Positions 1 to 8,787 of a stretch of DNA of 64,000 nt are shown piece by piece. The notes beneath the pieces were generated by a model that saw only the letters and a list, made by a program, of their open reading frames with translations, did no database searches and was not told the origin of the DNA. Position 1 is the stretch's first letter. Each line of letters starts with the position of its first letter. Source of the stretch: Thiomicrorhabdus chilensis DSM 12352 (lineage in GTDB: Bacteria > Pseudomonadota > Gammaproteobacteria > Thiomicrospirales > Thiomicrospiraceae); NCBI RefSeq assembly GCF_000483485.1, contig NZ_KI519609.1:1-64000 (forward strand). The letters are read 5' to 3'. The position numbers and the translations under genes were made by a program.

Positions 1-1131
1 GTCTGTTGTGCTCACCGTGAAGTCTGCACTTGAGACACCTGCCGCTGTACCTGTAAGGGTCAGGGTGTCTCCATCCAGACTCACATAATCCGTACCTTCG
101 GTCGCCGCCAAGGTTAGTCCTTCGCTGTTCGTCGATAGGTCAACCGTGTAGCTTTGACCTTCTGTCAGTGTCACTGGGTTGTTGTCTTTGTCCACCAAGC
201 TGACGGTGTAAGTCGCTTGCTCGCCTTCAACCACACTTTCGGCTCCCGTCAGGACTGCATACACAGTATCTTCTTCTCCTGGAGGGTTGTTTGGCGTGGT
301 GTCGTCTGTGATCGTCGTGATGACAGGCGTATCATCCACAGAAATGTCTACAAATTGTTCCGCACCGGCAGTAATGCTATTGATGGCAATAGAAAAATCT
401 TCAGGAGCTTCTGCCAGGGCGTCATCAACCGTATTGACTTCAAAAGCAAAAGAACTTGATCCTGCAGGAACCGTGACTGACAAAGTTTCTACAATATCTT
501 CACCTTCTGCAGTGATATAGCTATAAGTGAAGTCAACGGTAAGGTCTTGTGAGACGACAACCGGATTACCATTTTCATCATTTAGGCTGACTATATAACC
601 CGCAGCCGCTCCTTCTTGGACCGAAGTATCTCCACTTAAGCTCACTATAACTGGAACGACAATATCTCCCACAAACTCTCTCGTAGTAATGTCATTCGCG
701 GAACGTGTTCCTGTATCAAAACCACTGGTCACTTCACCTTCTGATCCAAGGCGCTCCACCACATTTAGACCACCCGAGTTTGCACTTGAAGCATCCCCTT
801 CACCGGCCGCCGTGGCTTCTAGGTCTTCGGGGTCAATGATGCCATCAAGTAAGGCCTGCTGTAACGCCTCTACATCAACCGCACCTTCAGTAGCCGAATC
901 GGCAGCCAATCCCACCACATCATCGTCCAATACCATTTCGGTATTACGTCCTAGCGTCAACAGGTCTCCGTTATTCAAATCAACGGTTACGCCACCCGTT
1001 ACCGAGGTTATAATTACCTCGTCGGCAAAAACCTGATCGCCAACAACAAGCAACCTCACTTCTCCCGTGTTTGGGTTCACAGCTTGAACAGTTCCAGTAA
1101 CAGCAGTAATTTTTCCGGCAACGATTGACAT
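1..1131 (-). CDS. LapA-like giant surface adhesin, N-terminal part (truncated by window edge)
   Basis: The frame is open for 377 codons from ATG 1131 to base 1, so only the N-terminus is in view. Residues 1 to about 75 start MSIVAGKITAVTGTV and match the retention module that opens LapA-type adhesins; in that family it anchors the protein in the outer membrane during type I secretion. After a Gly/Ser/Glu-rich linker (about 75-185), two beta-sandwich repeats begin (about 190-290 and 290 onward), rich in Val, Thr and acidic residues with phrases such as VQEGAAAGY and VVEGEQATY, like Calx-beta or bacterial Ig-like extender repeats. GGAG lies 5 nt before the ATG. The expected role is biofilm attachment, with release by a LapG-type protease. 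No secretion genes are visible here. The family call is solid; the total length is unknown. Confidence 0.85.
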   Translation of the reverse strand, partial: MSIVAGKITAVTGTVQAVNPNTGEVRLLVVGDQVFADEVIITSVTGGVTVDLNNGDLLTLGRNTEMVLDDDVVGLAADSATEGAVDVEALQQALLDGIIDPEDLEATAAGEGDASSANSGGLNVVERLGSEGEVTSGFDTGTRSANDITTREFVGDIVVPVIVSLSGDTSVQEGAAAGYIVSLNDENGNPVVVSQDLTVDFTYSYITAEGEDIVETLSVTVPAGSSSFAFEVNTVDDALAEAPEDFSIAINSITAGAEQFVDISVDDTPVITTITDDTTPNNPPGEEDTVYAVLTGAESVVEGEQATYTVSLVDKDNNPVTLTEGQSYTVDLSTNSEGLTLAATEGTDYVSLDGDTLTLTGTAAGVSSADFTVSTTD

Positions 1132-1380
1132 GACATTTCTCCAATGTGATGAGTGGTCTGGATAGGATTATCCATTTATGGCTTCTATATTACTCTTAAA
1201 TCCATAAGGTACTATTGTCCTAAAGTACTACAGAGCCAAAAAATATTTAAATCATAGAATCACCCCTCACCTGTTGCTTAAAAAAGAACGAAAAAACAAA
1301 GCCCTAGCTAAATTTCATCTGATAGGTTTATAATGGCATTTCTACCATCACTGATAGAAACGTCTATAGAGGTGAAGACA

Positions 1381-1740
1381 ATGAGTACAATCAATCCGGT
1401 TCTATCCTCAGCCGCGTTAAGCGCGCAAAGCCCCATGAGCAATCCTGTGCCAAACGAAGAGTTGAGACTCAATGAACAAAGCACAACGACCTCAACCCAA
1501 GCAGGCAACAGCTCGGTCACACTTTCTGAACAGGCCTCCAGAATGGATCCCAATGCACAAAACCTGAATGCCAGTCAAACGGTGCAAGATGCGGCCGCAC
1601 CAGAAAACCGAACCGCAGAAAGCCAACAGCAAGACAGTGGCTTAACCTACGCGGCAAGCCTACAAAATCAAGCCAATTATTTACAGTTGAACGAGACTGC
1701 TATGCCATCTGAAGAAGAGAGCTCTCAAGCCAAGTCTTAA
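1381..1740 (+). CDS. Small unrecognised Ser/Gln/Asn-rich protein
   Basis: This 119-residue protein starts at MSTINPVLSS, behind AGAGGTGAAG, which is why ATG 1381 is preferred over the in-frame ATG 48 nt upstream. It is rich in Ser, Gln, Asn, Ala and Glu, has no Cys, no membrane segment and no signal peptide, and looks intrinsically disordered. I recognise no family. It is divergent from the LapA-like adhesin gene, with about 250 bp between them, and is followed by a hairpin at 1752-1775. Its composition resembles small secreted or surface-regulator proteins, but that is only an impression. The clear ribosome binding site and downstream hairpin argue that it is a real gene. Confidence 0.6.
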   Translation: MSTINPVLSSAALSAQSPMSNPVPNEELRLNEQSTTTSTQAGNSSVTLSEQASRMDPNAQNLNASQTVQDAAAPENRTAESQQQDSGLTYAASLQNQANYLQLNETAMPSEEESSQAKS

Positions 1741-1751
1741 ACAAATCTTTA

Positions 1752-1775
1752 TTGTGGCTGTATTACCAGCCACAA
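1752..1775 (+). terminator. Hairpin after the small ORF
   Basis: TTGTGGCTG (1752-1760) pairs perfectly with CAGCCACAA (1767-1775) across a six-base loop, 12 bp after the stop codon at 1740. There is no U-tract directly after it, so it is a stable 3' hairpin or a weak terminator. Confidence 0.5.
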
Positions 1776-1936
1776 GGTGGCAATAAAATAGAAAATGCTG
1801 CTTGAATGCAATAGGTGACTCAAGCTCGATAAGTCATTAATATTCAATAATTATAAAAAAAACTAATCTATACATAAAAATTAATACTTTCTCAATGATT
1901 CTTCAAGTATTTGAGATTGATTATCAAATGCCTCGG

Positions 1937-2089
1937 GAGTAAACTTTACTCAACTTAAATAAATTACCTTTATTCAAGTTGGACTTAAAATTCCCTTTTA
2001 AGTCAATTTAAGCGGCTACATTGTCAAACCGCTTAAATGCTCCTCAGACTTAAAGCACGATATGGCCAATATCGTGCTTTTTTTTTATC
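1937..2089 (+). ncRNA. Candidate structured small RNA: five successive hairpins ending in an intrinsic terminator
   Basis: The gene-free stretch 1741-2157 holds consecutive inverted repeats. They are GAGTAAA/TTTACTC (1937-1951), CAACTT...AAGTTG with inner AATAAA/TTTATT (1951-1981), GACTTAAAA/TTTTAAGTC (1982-2004), ATTTAAGCGG/CCGCTTAAAT (2006-2038) and AGCACGATAT/ATATCGTGCT (2054-2078) followed by nine T. The last is a textbook Rho-independent terminator with no protein-coding gene directly before it. Dense pairing over 150 nt plus a terminator fits a small RNA or a processed leader. I see no clear promoter and recognise no Rfam family. Confidence 0.5.
2054..2086 (+). terminator. Strong Rho-independent terminator
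   Basis: A 10-bp stem AGCACGATAT/ATATCGTGCT with a five-base loop is followed by T9. It ends the candidate RNA and isolates the gene at 2158. Confidence 0.85.
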
Positions 2090-2157
2090 CGACAAACCTA
2101 TTAGAATACTCTCAATACCGTTTCTTTCTCTGAAGAGATTATATCCAAGGAGCCAAT

Positions 2158-2613
2158 ATGTCAGACCACCCGCACCGCGCCTACAAACATGGCCATGGCA
2201 GTGATGCCCAACACAAACAGGATCAAGCACTGTTCAGCAAACTTCTGGAATGTCACGACCAACTCAAACGAGAAACCGTGAAACTGGAAAACGGTATTTG
2301 CAGCACGACGACCGCCAATACCGCAGAGCTTGCAAGAATCATTCAGGAACATGTTACAGGCATGGAAAAACGCTTTGGAATGGGGCGTGCGATTCGCTCT
2401 TGGGATCCTTTGTTTGCGGCACTGTTTGAATATAAAGATCAAATCACCATGCGCTATCGCAATGTCGAAAACGGCGTGGAAGCGACCTTAACCAGTGACG
2501 ATCCTAAAATCATCGAACTGATTCATGCGCATGATGACACCTTACATGGTTTTGTAGACCGCGGTTTCGAGGCCGGGCGCGAAGAAAGCCCTAAACCCAG
2601 CTGGCTTGAATAA
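2158..2613 (+). CDS. Unrecognised soluble protein with an internal duplication
   Basis: This is a 151-residue protein whose start is fixed by AAGGAG 7 nt upstream. The N-terminus is His-rich (HPHRAYKHGHG). Two similar segments are visible: about 39-81, with KLENGICSTTTAN, IIQEH and GMGR, and about 95-143, with RNVENGVEATLTSDD, LIHAHDD and EAGR. They share the order ENG / TT-like / II..H / GR. There is no signal peptide or membrane helix. The conserved His residues in each repeat could bind metal, but this is inference and no family is recognised. It precedes trxC by 74 bp on the same strand and may be co-transcribed with it. Confidence 0.6.
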   Translation: MSDHPHRAYKHGHGSDAQHKQDQALFSKLLECHDQLKRETVKLENGICSTTTANTAELARIIQEHVTGMEKRFGMGRAIRSWDPLFAALFEYKDQITMRYRNVENGVEATLTSDDPKIIELIHAHDDTLHGFVDRGFEAGREESPKPSWLE

Positions 2614-2687
2614 GGTGCTGACTCCCTTGAATTCGCAACTCACAGCCGCTATAAAAAGAATCAAATCAACAGTTATGGAGCAAGCCC

Positions 2688-3110
2688 ATGATCATTATGT
2701 GTCCTAAATGTGCCGGTTTGAATCGCGTCGCAGACGATAAACTGGAAAGCCAACCCACCTGCGGAAAGTGCAAAAGCCCACTATTCAACGCCAAACCCGT
2801 TGAAATGAATTCAGAACAATTCCTACGCGCTTATCAAAAAACCGATCAGCCGCTAGTCGTGGACTTCTGGGCTCCCTGGTGTGGCCCGTGCAAAAGTTTT
2901 GCGCCCACCTTCAGCCAAGCGGCTGCCCAGTTTGAGCCGAAAGCACGCTTTATTAAAATCAACACAGAAAGCGAACAGCAGCTGGGCGCTCAATTCGGCA
3001 TCCGCTCGATTCCGACTTTAGCTATTTTCAAAGGCGGACAGGAAGTTACTCGCTTATCCGGCGCTTTACCGCCTGCAGAATTCAGTCGCTGGCTGCAGCA
3101 GTACCTGTAA
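2688..3110 (+). CDS. trxC: Thioredoxin 2 (TrxC) with N-terminal zinc ribbon
   Basis: This is a 140-residue cytoplasmic thioredoxin. Cys5, Cys8, Cys25 and Cys28 form the zinc-binding N-terminal domain that distinguishes TrxC from TrxA. The thioredoxin fold follows with the active site WCGPCK at about residues 64-69 and the cis-Pro in SIPTL. Length and architecture equal the E. coli TrxC type. It reduces protein disulfides with electrons from thioredoxin reductase. In other gammaproteobacteria trxC responds to oxidative stress; no OxyR site is recognisable here. An in-frame ATG three codons later is possible, but GGAG upstream suits 2688. Confidence 0.92.
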   Translation: MIIMCPKCAGLNRVADDKLESQPTCGKCKSPLFNAKPVEMNSEQFLRAYQKTDQPLVVDFWAPWCGPCKSFAPTFSQAAAQFEPKARFIKINTESEQQLGAQFGIRSIPTLAIFKGGQEVTRLSGALPPAEFSRWLQQYL

Positions 3111-3192
3111 GCACTTAAAAGTGCCTGTTTTTCATTCAGATGAAGTAAGATGGCAGGCACTACATTCTTCATTAAAGACTCAAGGATACCTT

Positions 3193-3447
3193 ATGGAACT
3201 GGGCTCAGCCGAACACAAACACAAGCTCATCAACGGCATTCTCAAGGTCGCACTAAAGACTGCATCACTGGGGTTGATCCTAGGTGTACTGCTGATGATT
3301 CCAAGCCTGCTGCGCGACAATACCTTTGCCAACGGCCTAGCCTATGCCGGAAGTGCCGTCGTGATCGGCTCACTGATTTGGGCGGGGTGGATTGCCTTTC
3401 GCAAATATCAACGCATCATCAAGCCGTTTGACGAAACCTTCAACTAA
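3193..3447 (+). CDS. Small inner-membrane protein, unknown function
   Basis: This is an 84-residue protein starting MELGSAEHKHK, with AAGGAT just upstream; the longer reading from 3121 lacks a ribosome binding site. Two hydrophobic helices are visible, at about residues 20-38 (ASLGLILGVLLMI) and 47-66 (GLAYAGSAVVIGSLIWAGW), with a basic cytoplasmic tail FRKYQRIIK. I recognise no family. It lies 82 bp after trxC and converges on the first Bat operon. Confidence 0.55.
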   Translation: MELGSAEHKHKLINGILKVALKTASLGLILGVLLMIPSLLRDNTFANGLAYAGSAVVIGSLIWAGWIAFRKYQRIIKPFDETFN

Positions 3448-3466
3448 ATGCCACCGGGCGGTGACT

Positions 3467-5074
3467 CTAAACCCGGGTTATTTTTAAAGCCTTTGAAACA
3501 GGGCGAATAAATTTCTTCAACAGATTCAAAACCTGACTTTTGCCAATCAATGGAATCTGTCGAGCCCAGCTTTGAGCGTGCGTTTGTAACTCAGACATGG
3601 ATGAAACAGACGCTTCACCCACTTGGGAATAAAGGGACACATTAAGCTTAAACACCAAGGCCTGCAGCGCAATAGAGGCTCCAAATCGTCTTTGATACCC
3701 TGCCAAGAACTGGCCAAGTGAGTGATTTTTCAAACCCGAGTCAATAACCGAACCTGAATCCATTGCCTTAGAGACGTCCCCAGACCAGGCCTGCTGGTTT
3801 TGCCAAACAAACATCGCCTCAAGCAATTGCGGAAGGCTTTGAGCCTGAGCGATGGCACGACGCAATTTCCAATTCAACCAGGCCTGCTTAAACAGCCATA
3901 AACCGCTGAATACTACAAACAGGCTCACCAGCAAAGCAATCCACTGGGCGAACCACGATAACCAGGCCGGTATCGCCAAGCCCCAGTCAGATGCAACCGC
4001 CTGGATTTTCAGTTTACCGCTTGAGGGATCAAAATAGCGCACTTGCAAAGCCGGCAAATTAAACACCCCCGACTCCAATACTCGATAAGGCACACGCACT
4101 TGCAAACGGCTCATCAAGCCACTCTCGTTCATGGATTGCTGCGCTTGGTAACTTTCGGTGAGCCACTCGATTTTCGGATCATGACCAATCTGGGCAATCA
4201 ACTGGTAAGCTAGGCTCTGCAAATCCTCCGAACTCACCCCTTGGGCTTGAAACGTCCAGATCCAGTGGCGTAAATCGCCGGACTCATGCAACCAACCGGC
4301 ACCTTCAGAGACAAATGCAACCTCTCCGACAACCTGCGTCACCGGAAGAAAACTCGGTAAAGGGTTTAAGGTCAAACCGGCCGGCTTGTCGTAAAACTGC
4401 CAACGTTGGTTGCTGGTATTTTTCACCACCACTGCCGGCGATTCAACCAAAAACTCAGTGCCAATGGCATCTGGCTTGAGTCGGTAATTCGAAGCCAGCC
4501 AAACCCGTTTGCCCTGATTGCCCTGCTCCTGCGCAAACACTTCTTCACGCACTGGCTGTTGCGGAACAACAACATTCCAATCAGCGGAGTCACGGCCCTC
4601 AAAACTAGCTAGATTAGCGGCATCCAAAAGGCTTACCTGCGCTGTCCAACTGACATTTTGCGCCGCATAGATCGATCCTGACGGAGCCGACCACTCAATT
4701 CGTACTTGCGGATTCGGCCTGACCTCGACATGCATCTCAGGCACTCTGACACGCCCAAACTTCTGGGCGGGGATGTCGATTAAGCCCTCCGTCAAAGGAT
4801 ACAAGCGCAAACGGATCCGCTCTGAAGAGGCATCGACCTCACCGATTGCAAACTGCTGTTTCAAGTCGCGCAAATCCCACTTCTCAAAGTCCTCTACGGC
4901 GACACGCCCCTTAAAAACCAGGGTTACGCGCTCGCCCAACATGACGTTGTCCGGATAGATCCTGACGAACTCATCCGCTGCACTGGCAGTTGAAAACGCC
5001 AACAACCAGGCAATGGGCAACAGCGTCCAACGAACCCTCTTAACCAGGCGGCTAAAAAACGTCAAACTCACCAT
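3467..5074 (-). CDS. batD: BatD-like protein, operon copy 1
   Basis: This is a 535-residue protein with a signal peptide (about 14-33, ending STASAADEF), a long beta-rich periplasmic region and one C-terminal membrane helix (about 374-396, IALLVSLFVVFSGLWLFK), then a cytoplasmic tail. This is the BatD (aerotolerance operon) layout. It is the last gene of the operon MoxR-DUF58-DUF4381-BatA-BatB/C-BatD, and its start overlaps the stop of the preceding gene. The family's molecular role is not established; it is thought to present or stabilise substrates for the membrane VWA proteins and MoxR. A homologue of the same type ends the second operon at 58694-60412. Confidence 0.8.
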   Translation of the reverse strand: MVSLTFFSRLVKRVRWTLLPIAWLLAFSTASAADEFVRIYPDNVMLGERVTLVFKGRVAVEDFEKWDLRDLKQQFAIGEVDASSERIRLRLYPLTEGLIDIPAQKFGRVRVPEMHVEVRPNPQVRIEWSAPSGSIYAAQNVSWTAQVSLLDAANLASFEGRDSADWNVVVPQQPVREEVFAQEQGNQGKRVWLASNYRLKPDAIGTEFLVESPAVVVKNTSNQRWQFYDKPAGLTLNPLPSFLPVTQVVGEVAFVSEGAGWLHESGDLRHWIWTFQAQGVSSEDLQSLAYQLIAQIGHDPKIEWLTESYQAQQSMNESGLMSRLQVRVPYRVLESGVFNLPALQVRYFDPSSGKLKIQAVASDWGLAIPAWLSWFAQWIALLVSLFVVFSGLWLFKQAWLNWKLRRAIAQAQSLPQLLEAMFVWQNQQAWSGDVSKAMDSGSVIDSGLKNHSLGQFLAGYQRRFGASIALQALVFKLNVSLYSQVGEASVSSMSELQTHAQSWARQIPLIGKSQVLNLLKKFIRPVSKALKITRV

Positions 5075-7125
5075 GGCTGCACTCCCGGAATCGGATGCGC
5101 CTGTTCCTGTGCCGCCTGAAACCCTTCTTCGCGTTCAAAAATCCGTCTCAAGAGCACGTCCTGTTGGTCGTCTATTTGCTGCAATTGCTTTTCGAACACT
5201 TGTGCCCTTTGTTGTTGTCGTTGAAGCTGCAAAATGGCCGCTCCCGTTGCGTTCTGCGCGCGCTGCTCGGTGCTTAGCAAAGTATCCGCTCCCTGGGAGT
5301 CAATACGGTAATCGGTAATCTCGCCGGTTTGCGGCAAAATCACTTTGTCTTCCCCACTGGAACCTTCGATGTCATCCGCACCAAACCCCGGGTTTTCAGA
5401 CGACATATTCGGTTTTTGTCCGCCATAAAAGGCCCCGTCGGAATCACGCCCTTTACCGCTGCCATCGTCCTCCTCTTCTGCTTTGGCACTCTGACCGGCG
5501 TCCTCAAACTGTTTGCGCTGCAAGGCCAAAGCCAGGTTTTGCTCAGCCTTATCGTACTGAGGCCAGTAGAGCAAAGCCTGCCGATAGGCTTCAATCGTTT
5601 GCGGAAGTAGGTTCGCCAAATAATAACTGTTGCCTAGATTGAACAACGCCTTTGCTCTTGAAACGTCATCCTCCGCGGTCAGTGCCGCCTGCCTGAAATA
5701 GAGCACCGCGGATTCCAGATCGCCGGCTTTATAGGCCGAGCTGCCGGCGCCTAAATAACCGTCATACTCGGCTACTTCATCATATAAAGAGGTCGCCAAA
5801 TCATACTGCTGGGCTTGAAAAGCCTCATAAGCTTTTTGCTTAATAGACTGTGTCGACTCGCTCGCTTGAATCTCCGGTGAGGACAGCAGAGTGGAGAAAA
5901 ACACCGCAAAACCAAGCGAAAACATCGGCACCACAGTCTTCAAGCTCGATTTAGAAGGTTTTTGGGTAGAAGCCAACACCAGAGTCAGTGGATAAAAAGC
6001 CAGCAATAAACTCACCAGTCCCACCACCATAAACGGTTGGGAAAAATCACGCCAGACTTGCTGATTGGCTGGCAGACTTCGACTTTGCGCAGGCAAGGTC
6101 ACCTCTTTCAATAGGCGTCCCATAAAGGCTTGATCCGCCGAGGCCTGCAAATAAACGCCTTGCAGGGTTTGCGCCCATTTTTTGAGCACCGCCTCTTCCA
6201 AACGGCTCTGCACCAACAGTCCGTTTACATGCAAACGACCGGTTTTGTCACTTACGTCTGGCAGGGGGCTAGGGGTCGGCTTGCCGACTCCTAGCCAAAT
6301 GGTTTTGACATCGGTTGTGCCGTTGCGCAAAGCTTGAGTCACCGGAAGTTTCTGTAGCGCTTCCGGCAGACTCTGAGGTTTCCAGAACGCCGGAGCGCCA
6401 TTGCTCAAAACCACCATCACCTTGGCGTTGCCGGCTGTTTGCTGCAAATGATTTAATCCAAAAATCGTTGCCAACTCCAACCAGCTTCCTTGGGTCGGCA
6501 ACATATCCGGCTCCAATAAATTCAAACCATGCTGAAACAAACCTCGGTCAAAGCTCAGCGGACTCACCAAATGCGGTTGTCCGGCAAAGCCCATCAAAGC
6601 CACTCGGTCGTTCGGCTGCAATCCCTTGACCATGGTTTCGACCAGCGATTTAGCCTGTAAAAAGCGATTCGGATAGACGTCCTCAGCAGTCATGGAGTGG
6701 GAGAGATCCATCATCACCAATACATCCACCCCCGCTCGGCTGACCTGATCTGGACTCGGCAATAGACTTCGTGGTCCAGCCAATGCAATAATCAAACACA
6801 GCCACCCCAGAGTAAGCAGGCGGCTCGGCGAAACCCATTTTTTGAGCTGATGATAAAACCCCATCACCCGACTCATTAACCCAGTTTGAGAATGGACAGG
6901 CCTGTTCAAACTTGAATATTGGCCTTTGCTTGCAGAAACGGAAGCACTGGCGTCAATCCAAGGCCACAAGTTAGAATCCGCATAACGCTGCTTTTGAGCC
7001 TTGAGCCACCACAACTTAAGTAGCCACAATAGCGGCGGCAGAAACACAGCCCACAACCACATAGGGGCACGCCATTGCAGACCGCCGCTCAATAACACCG
7101 ACCAAAATTCCAACATCATGTCCAT
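5068..7125 (-). CDS. BatB/BatC fusion: membrane VWA domain plus TPR, copy 1
   Basis: This is a 685-residue protein. N-terminal helices (about 22-38 and 100-116) precede a von Willebrand factor A domain (about 132-310) with an intact metal site DLSHS. A further membrane helix (about 368-390) leads to tetratricopeptide repeats (about 435-545) and then a Gln/Arg-rich, probably coiled C-terminus. BatB and BatC are separate genes in Bacteroides but are fused here. Its ATG overlaps the BatA stop as TAATG. VWA and TPR parts suggest protein-protein assembly at the inner membrane driven by the MoxR ATPase; that is inferred from the family. The CAGGCCTG repeat at 6897-6904 lies inside the gene and encodes part of NRPVHS. 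Confidence 0.82.
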   Translation of the reverse strand: MDMMLEFWSVLLSGGLQWRAPMWLWAVFLPPLLWLLKLWWLKAQKQRYADSNLWPWIDASASVSASKGQYSSLNRPVHSQTGLMSRVMGFYHQLKKWVSPSRLLTLGWLCLIIALAGPRSLLPSPDQVSRAGVDVLVMMDLSHSMTAEDVYPNRFLQAKSLVETMVKGLQPNDRVALMGFAGQPHLVSPLSFDRGLFQHGLNLLEPDMLPTQGSWLELATIFGLNHLQQTAGNAKVMVVLSNGAPAFWKPQSLPEALQKLPVTQALRNGTTDVKTIWLGVGKPTPSPLPDVSDKTGRLHVNGLLVQSRLEEAVLKKWAQTLQGVYLQASADQAFMGRLLKEVTLPAQSRSLPANQQVWRDFSQPFMVVGLVSLLLAFYPLTLVLASTQKPSKSSLKTVVPMFSLGFAVFFSTLLSSPEIQASESTQSIKQKAYEAFQAQQYDLATSLYDEVAEYDGYLGAGSSAYKAGDLESAVLYFRQAALTAEDDVSRAKALFNLGNSYYLANLLPQTIEAYRQALLYWPQYDKAEQNLALALQRKQFEDAGQSAKAEEEDDGSGKGRDSDGAFYGGQKPNMSSENPGFGADDIEGSSGEDKVILPQTGEITDYRIDSQGADTLLSTEQRAQNATGAAILQLQRQQQRAQVFEKQLQQIDDQQDVLLRRIFEREEGFQAAQEQAHPIPGVQPW

Positions 7126-8276
7126 TAATGCCCTCCTTGTGTGGCGGCTTCAGTCTGTTTGGACAAGCGTGACGCCAAAGAAAGACTTAACAACAGGTAT
7201 AACAACAAAGCGGCCACACCAAACAACAATGGCCACTGATACAGCGGAACTTTACGGGGCGGACTCGGTGGTGCCAGATAGGGCACACCTTCTGTTTGAT
7301 CGATCTGACGCAACACCTTCTGCAGATCATCCCCGCTGCCGATCTGATAATAGTGTCCATTGGTTTCAGCGGCAATCTGTTTCAAAGAAGCCGACTCCAG
7401 CGGCTGGTAAAGCAGACCGGAATAAAGACGTGTATCGGCCTTATCGCTACTGGCCCCCACTCCGACCGTATAGATCGGCACATTCATCATCTGCGCATAG
7501 TTAATCGCTTCCTCTACGGCCACTCGGCTAGGCTGCGACTGGCCATCACTAATTAACACCACCACTCGTCTCAACGTCTCTTCATCGCCTTTCTGCATAC
7601 CCTTTTCGGCCTGCTTCAATGCCAATCCCAGGGCTTCGCCCAGCGCCTCATCGGTGCGACCGGCCAAATAAGGTTTCAAACGTTTCAAGTTCAGTCTGGC
7701 GGCGGTCTGATCGGAGCTCAACGGCATTAAGGTATAGGCCTGCTGTGCATAGATGGTCAAACCGAAACGATTGCCGGCCAGGCCGCCAATAAACTGATCC
7801 AATACCGACTTCACCACGTTCATGCGTGTATCGGCTTGACCGTTCACCTGATAGTCGGGCAACAAAAAGGAGGCCGAACTCTCAATCACAAACACCACAT
7901 CACGCACGGTTTTTTCTTGTGGCAAAGGTTCAGATAGCTGCACCTTTTGCGGCTGAGCCAAAGCCAGTGCAACACTGACAATCACCAAGCCACGCAAAAG
8001 CTGTAACCCCATTCTCAACCATGAAAAGGCAGAAGGACGTGTAGAATCCACCGCGCCCCGAGTCTGCAGATGAATCAGCGGATGCCGGAACACAAACTGA
8101 CGTTGCGCCTGTAGCTGTGCCAAATCATCCTCCCCTGCCTGAACCGGCCCCAGAGAAATAGTTTGCAACATCCACAGCAGCGGCCAAGCAAACATCAACC
8201 ACAGCCAAACAGGTGATGCAAAACGATCCACGTCAAACGATAAAACATCCAGCCATGACAATACCAAGGATTCCAT
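7125..8276 (-). CDS. batA: BatA-like membrane VWA protein with altered metal site, copy 1
   Basis: This is a 383-residue protein with N-terminal helices near 25-42 and 85-105, a VWA domain (about 127-305) and a C-terminal helix (about 350-370). The first metal-site motif, normally DxSxS, reads ESSAS; the later Thr (GRTDEALG) and Asp (ISDGQS) elements are kept. The paralogue at 55740-56756 has the canonical DLSGS, so this copy may bind metal differently or have lost metal-dependent ligand binding. Its stop codon overlaps the next start (TAATG), showing translational coupling. Confidence 0.8.
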   Translation of the reverse strand: MESLVLSWLDVLSFDVDRFASPVWLWLMFAWPLLWMLQTISLGPVQAGEDDLAQLQAQRQFVFRHPLIHLQTRGAVDSTRPSAFSWLRMGLQLLRGLVIVSVALALAQPQKVQLSEPLPQEKTVRDVVFVIESSASFLLPDYQVNGQADTRMNVVKSVLDQFIGGLAGNRFGLTIYAQQAYTLMPLSSDQTAARLNLKRLKPYLAGRTDEALGEALGLALKQAEKGMQKGDEETLRRVVVLISDGQSQPSRVAVEEAINYAQMMNVPIYTVGVGASSDKADTRLYSGLLYQPLESASLKQIAAETNGHYYQIGSGDDLQKVLRQIDQTEGVPYLAPPSPPRKVPLYQWPLLFGVAALLLYLLLSLSLASRLSKQTEAATQGGH

Positions 8277-8280
8277 CTAC

Positions 8281-8787
8281 TCAATCATCCTTGTTCAACA
8301 GGCCTAAATGGACAGGCCTGGTCAAGTTCAAAACCGAATGCGACTTCAACAGGATTCGTGCCTGCTGAATCAGTTCATTGTAAGTTTCACGTGAAACCTC
8401 CGCTTGCGAGAACCCCAAACGGCTCAACTTCTCCATAAAAGCGGTCATCTCAGCGGTTTCGGCTTCGGATGGATGCAAGCGACTTTGCAACTGCTTGGCC
8501 CAGCCATATAAGCTCCACAACTGAGATTTATCGATCACGAACCTGTCAGCGGAAGACTTGAGTGCCGCATTTTGAAAACTTTGCAGTTGCCTGGACAAGC
8601 GTATCGGCACGTAATAAGATCGCCCCACCCACAGCAAAAACACAACAAGCAGCACCCCGATAAGGCTCCAACCCAACAGAGCCAACCAAAAATCCCAGTC
8701 AACACCGGGCGGCATCGGCACTTCAATATCCTGCAAAGACAAACCTTCAAAAGGAACAGGAGTCGAATTGACTGCGGAATCAGCCAT
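8281..8787 (-). CDS. DUF4381 membrane protein, operon copy 1
   Basis: This is a 168-residue protein with one N-terminal membrane helix (about 33-54, LALLGWSLIGVLLVVFLLWV) and a helical cytoplasmic domain. Size, topology and position between the DUF58 and BatA genes match DUF4381, a family found almost only in such operons. Its start overlaps the DUF58 stop by 8 bp. The gene carries a perfect GTTTCACGTGAAAC palindrome at 8384-8397 and a CAGGCCTG repeat at 8313-8320. Its biochemical role is unknown. Confidence 0.75.
   Translation of the reverse strand: MADSAVNSTPVPFEGLSLQDIEVPMPPGVDWDFWLALLGWSLIGVLLVVFLLWVGRSYYVPIRLSRQLQSFQNAALKSSADRFVIDKSQLWSLYGWAKQLQSRLHPSEAETAEMTAFMEKLSRLGFSQAEVSRETYNELIQQARILLKSHSVLNLTRPVHLGLLNKDD
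8384..8397. other. parS-like palindrome inside DUF4381 gene
   Basis: GTTTCACGTGAAAC, identical to the site at 54347-54360; 14 of 16 positions match the extended parS consensus. Confidence 0.6.

Noticed and set aside
154-1036. Plus-strand open frames opposite the adhesin gene
   Set aside because: They are antisense to the continuous 377-codon minus-strand frame, which has a ribosome binding site and recognisable domains.
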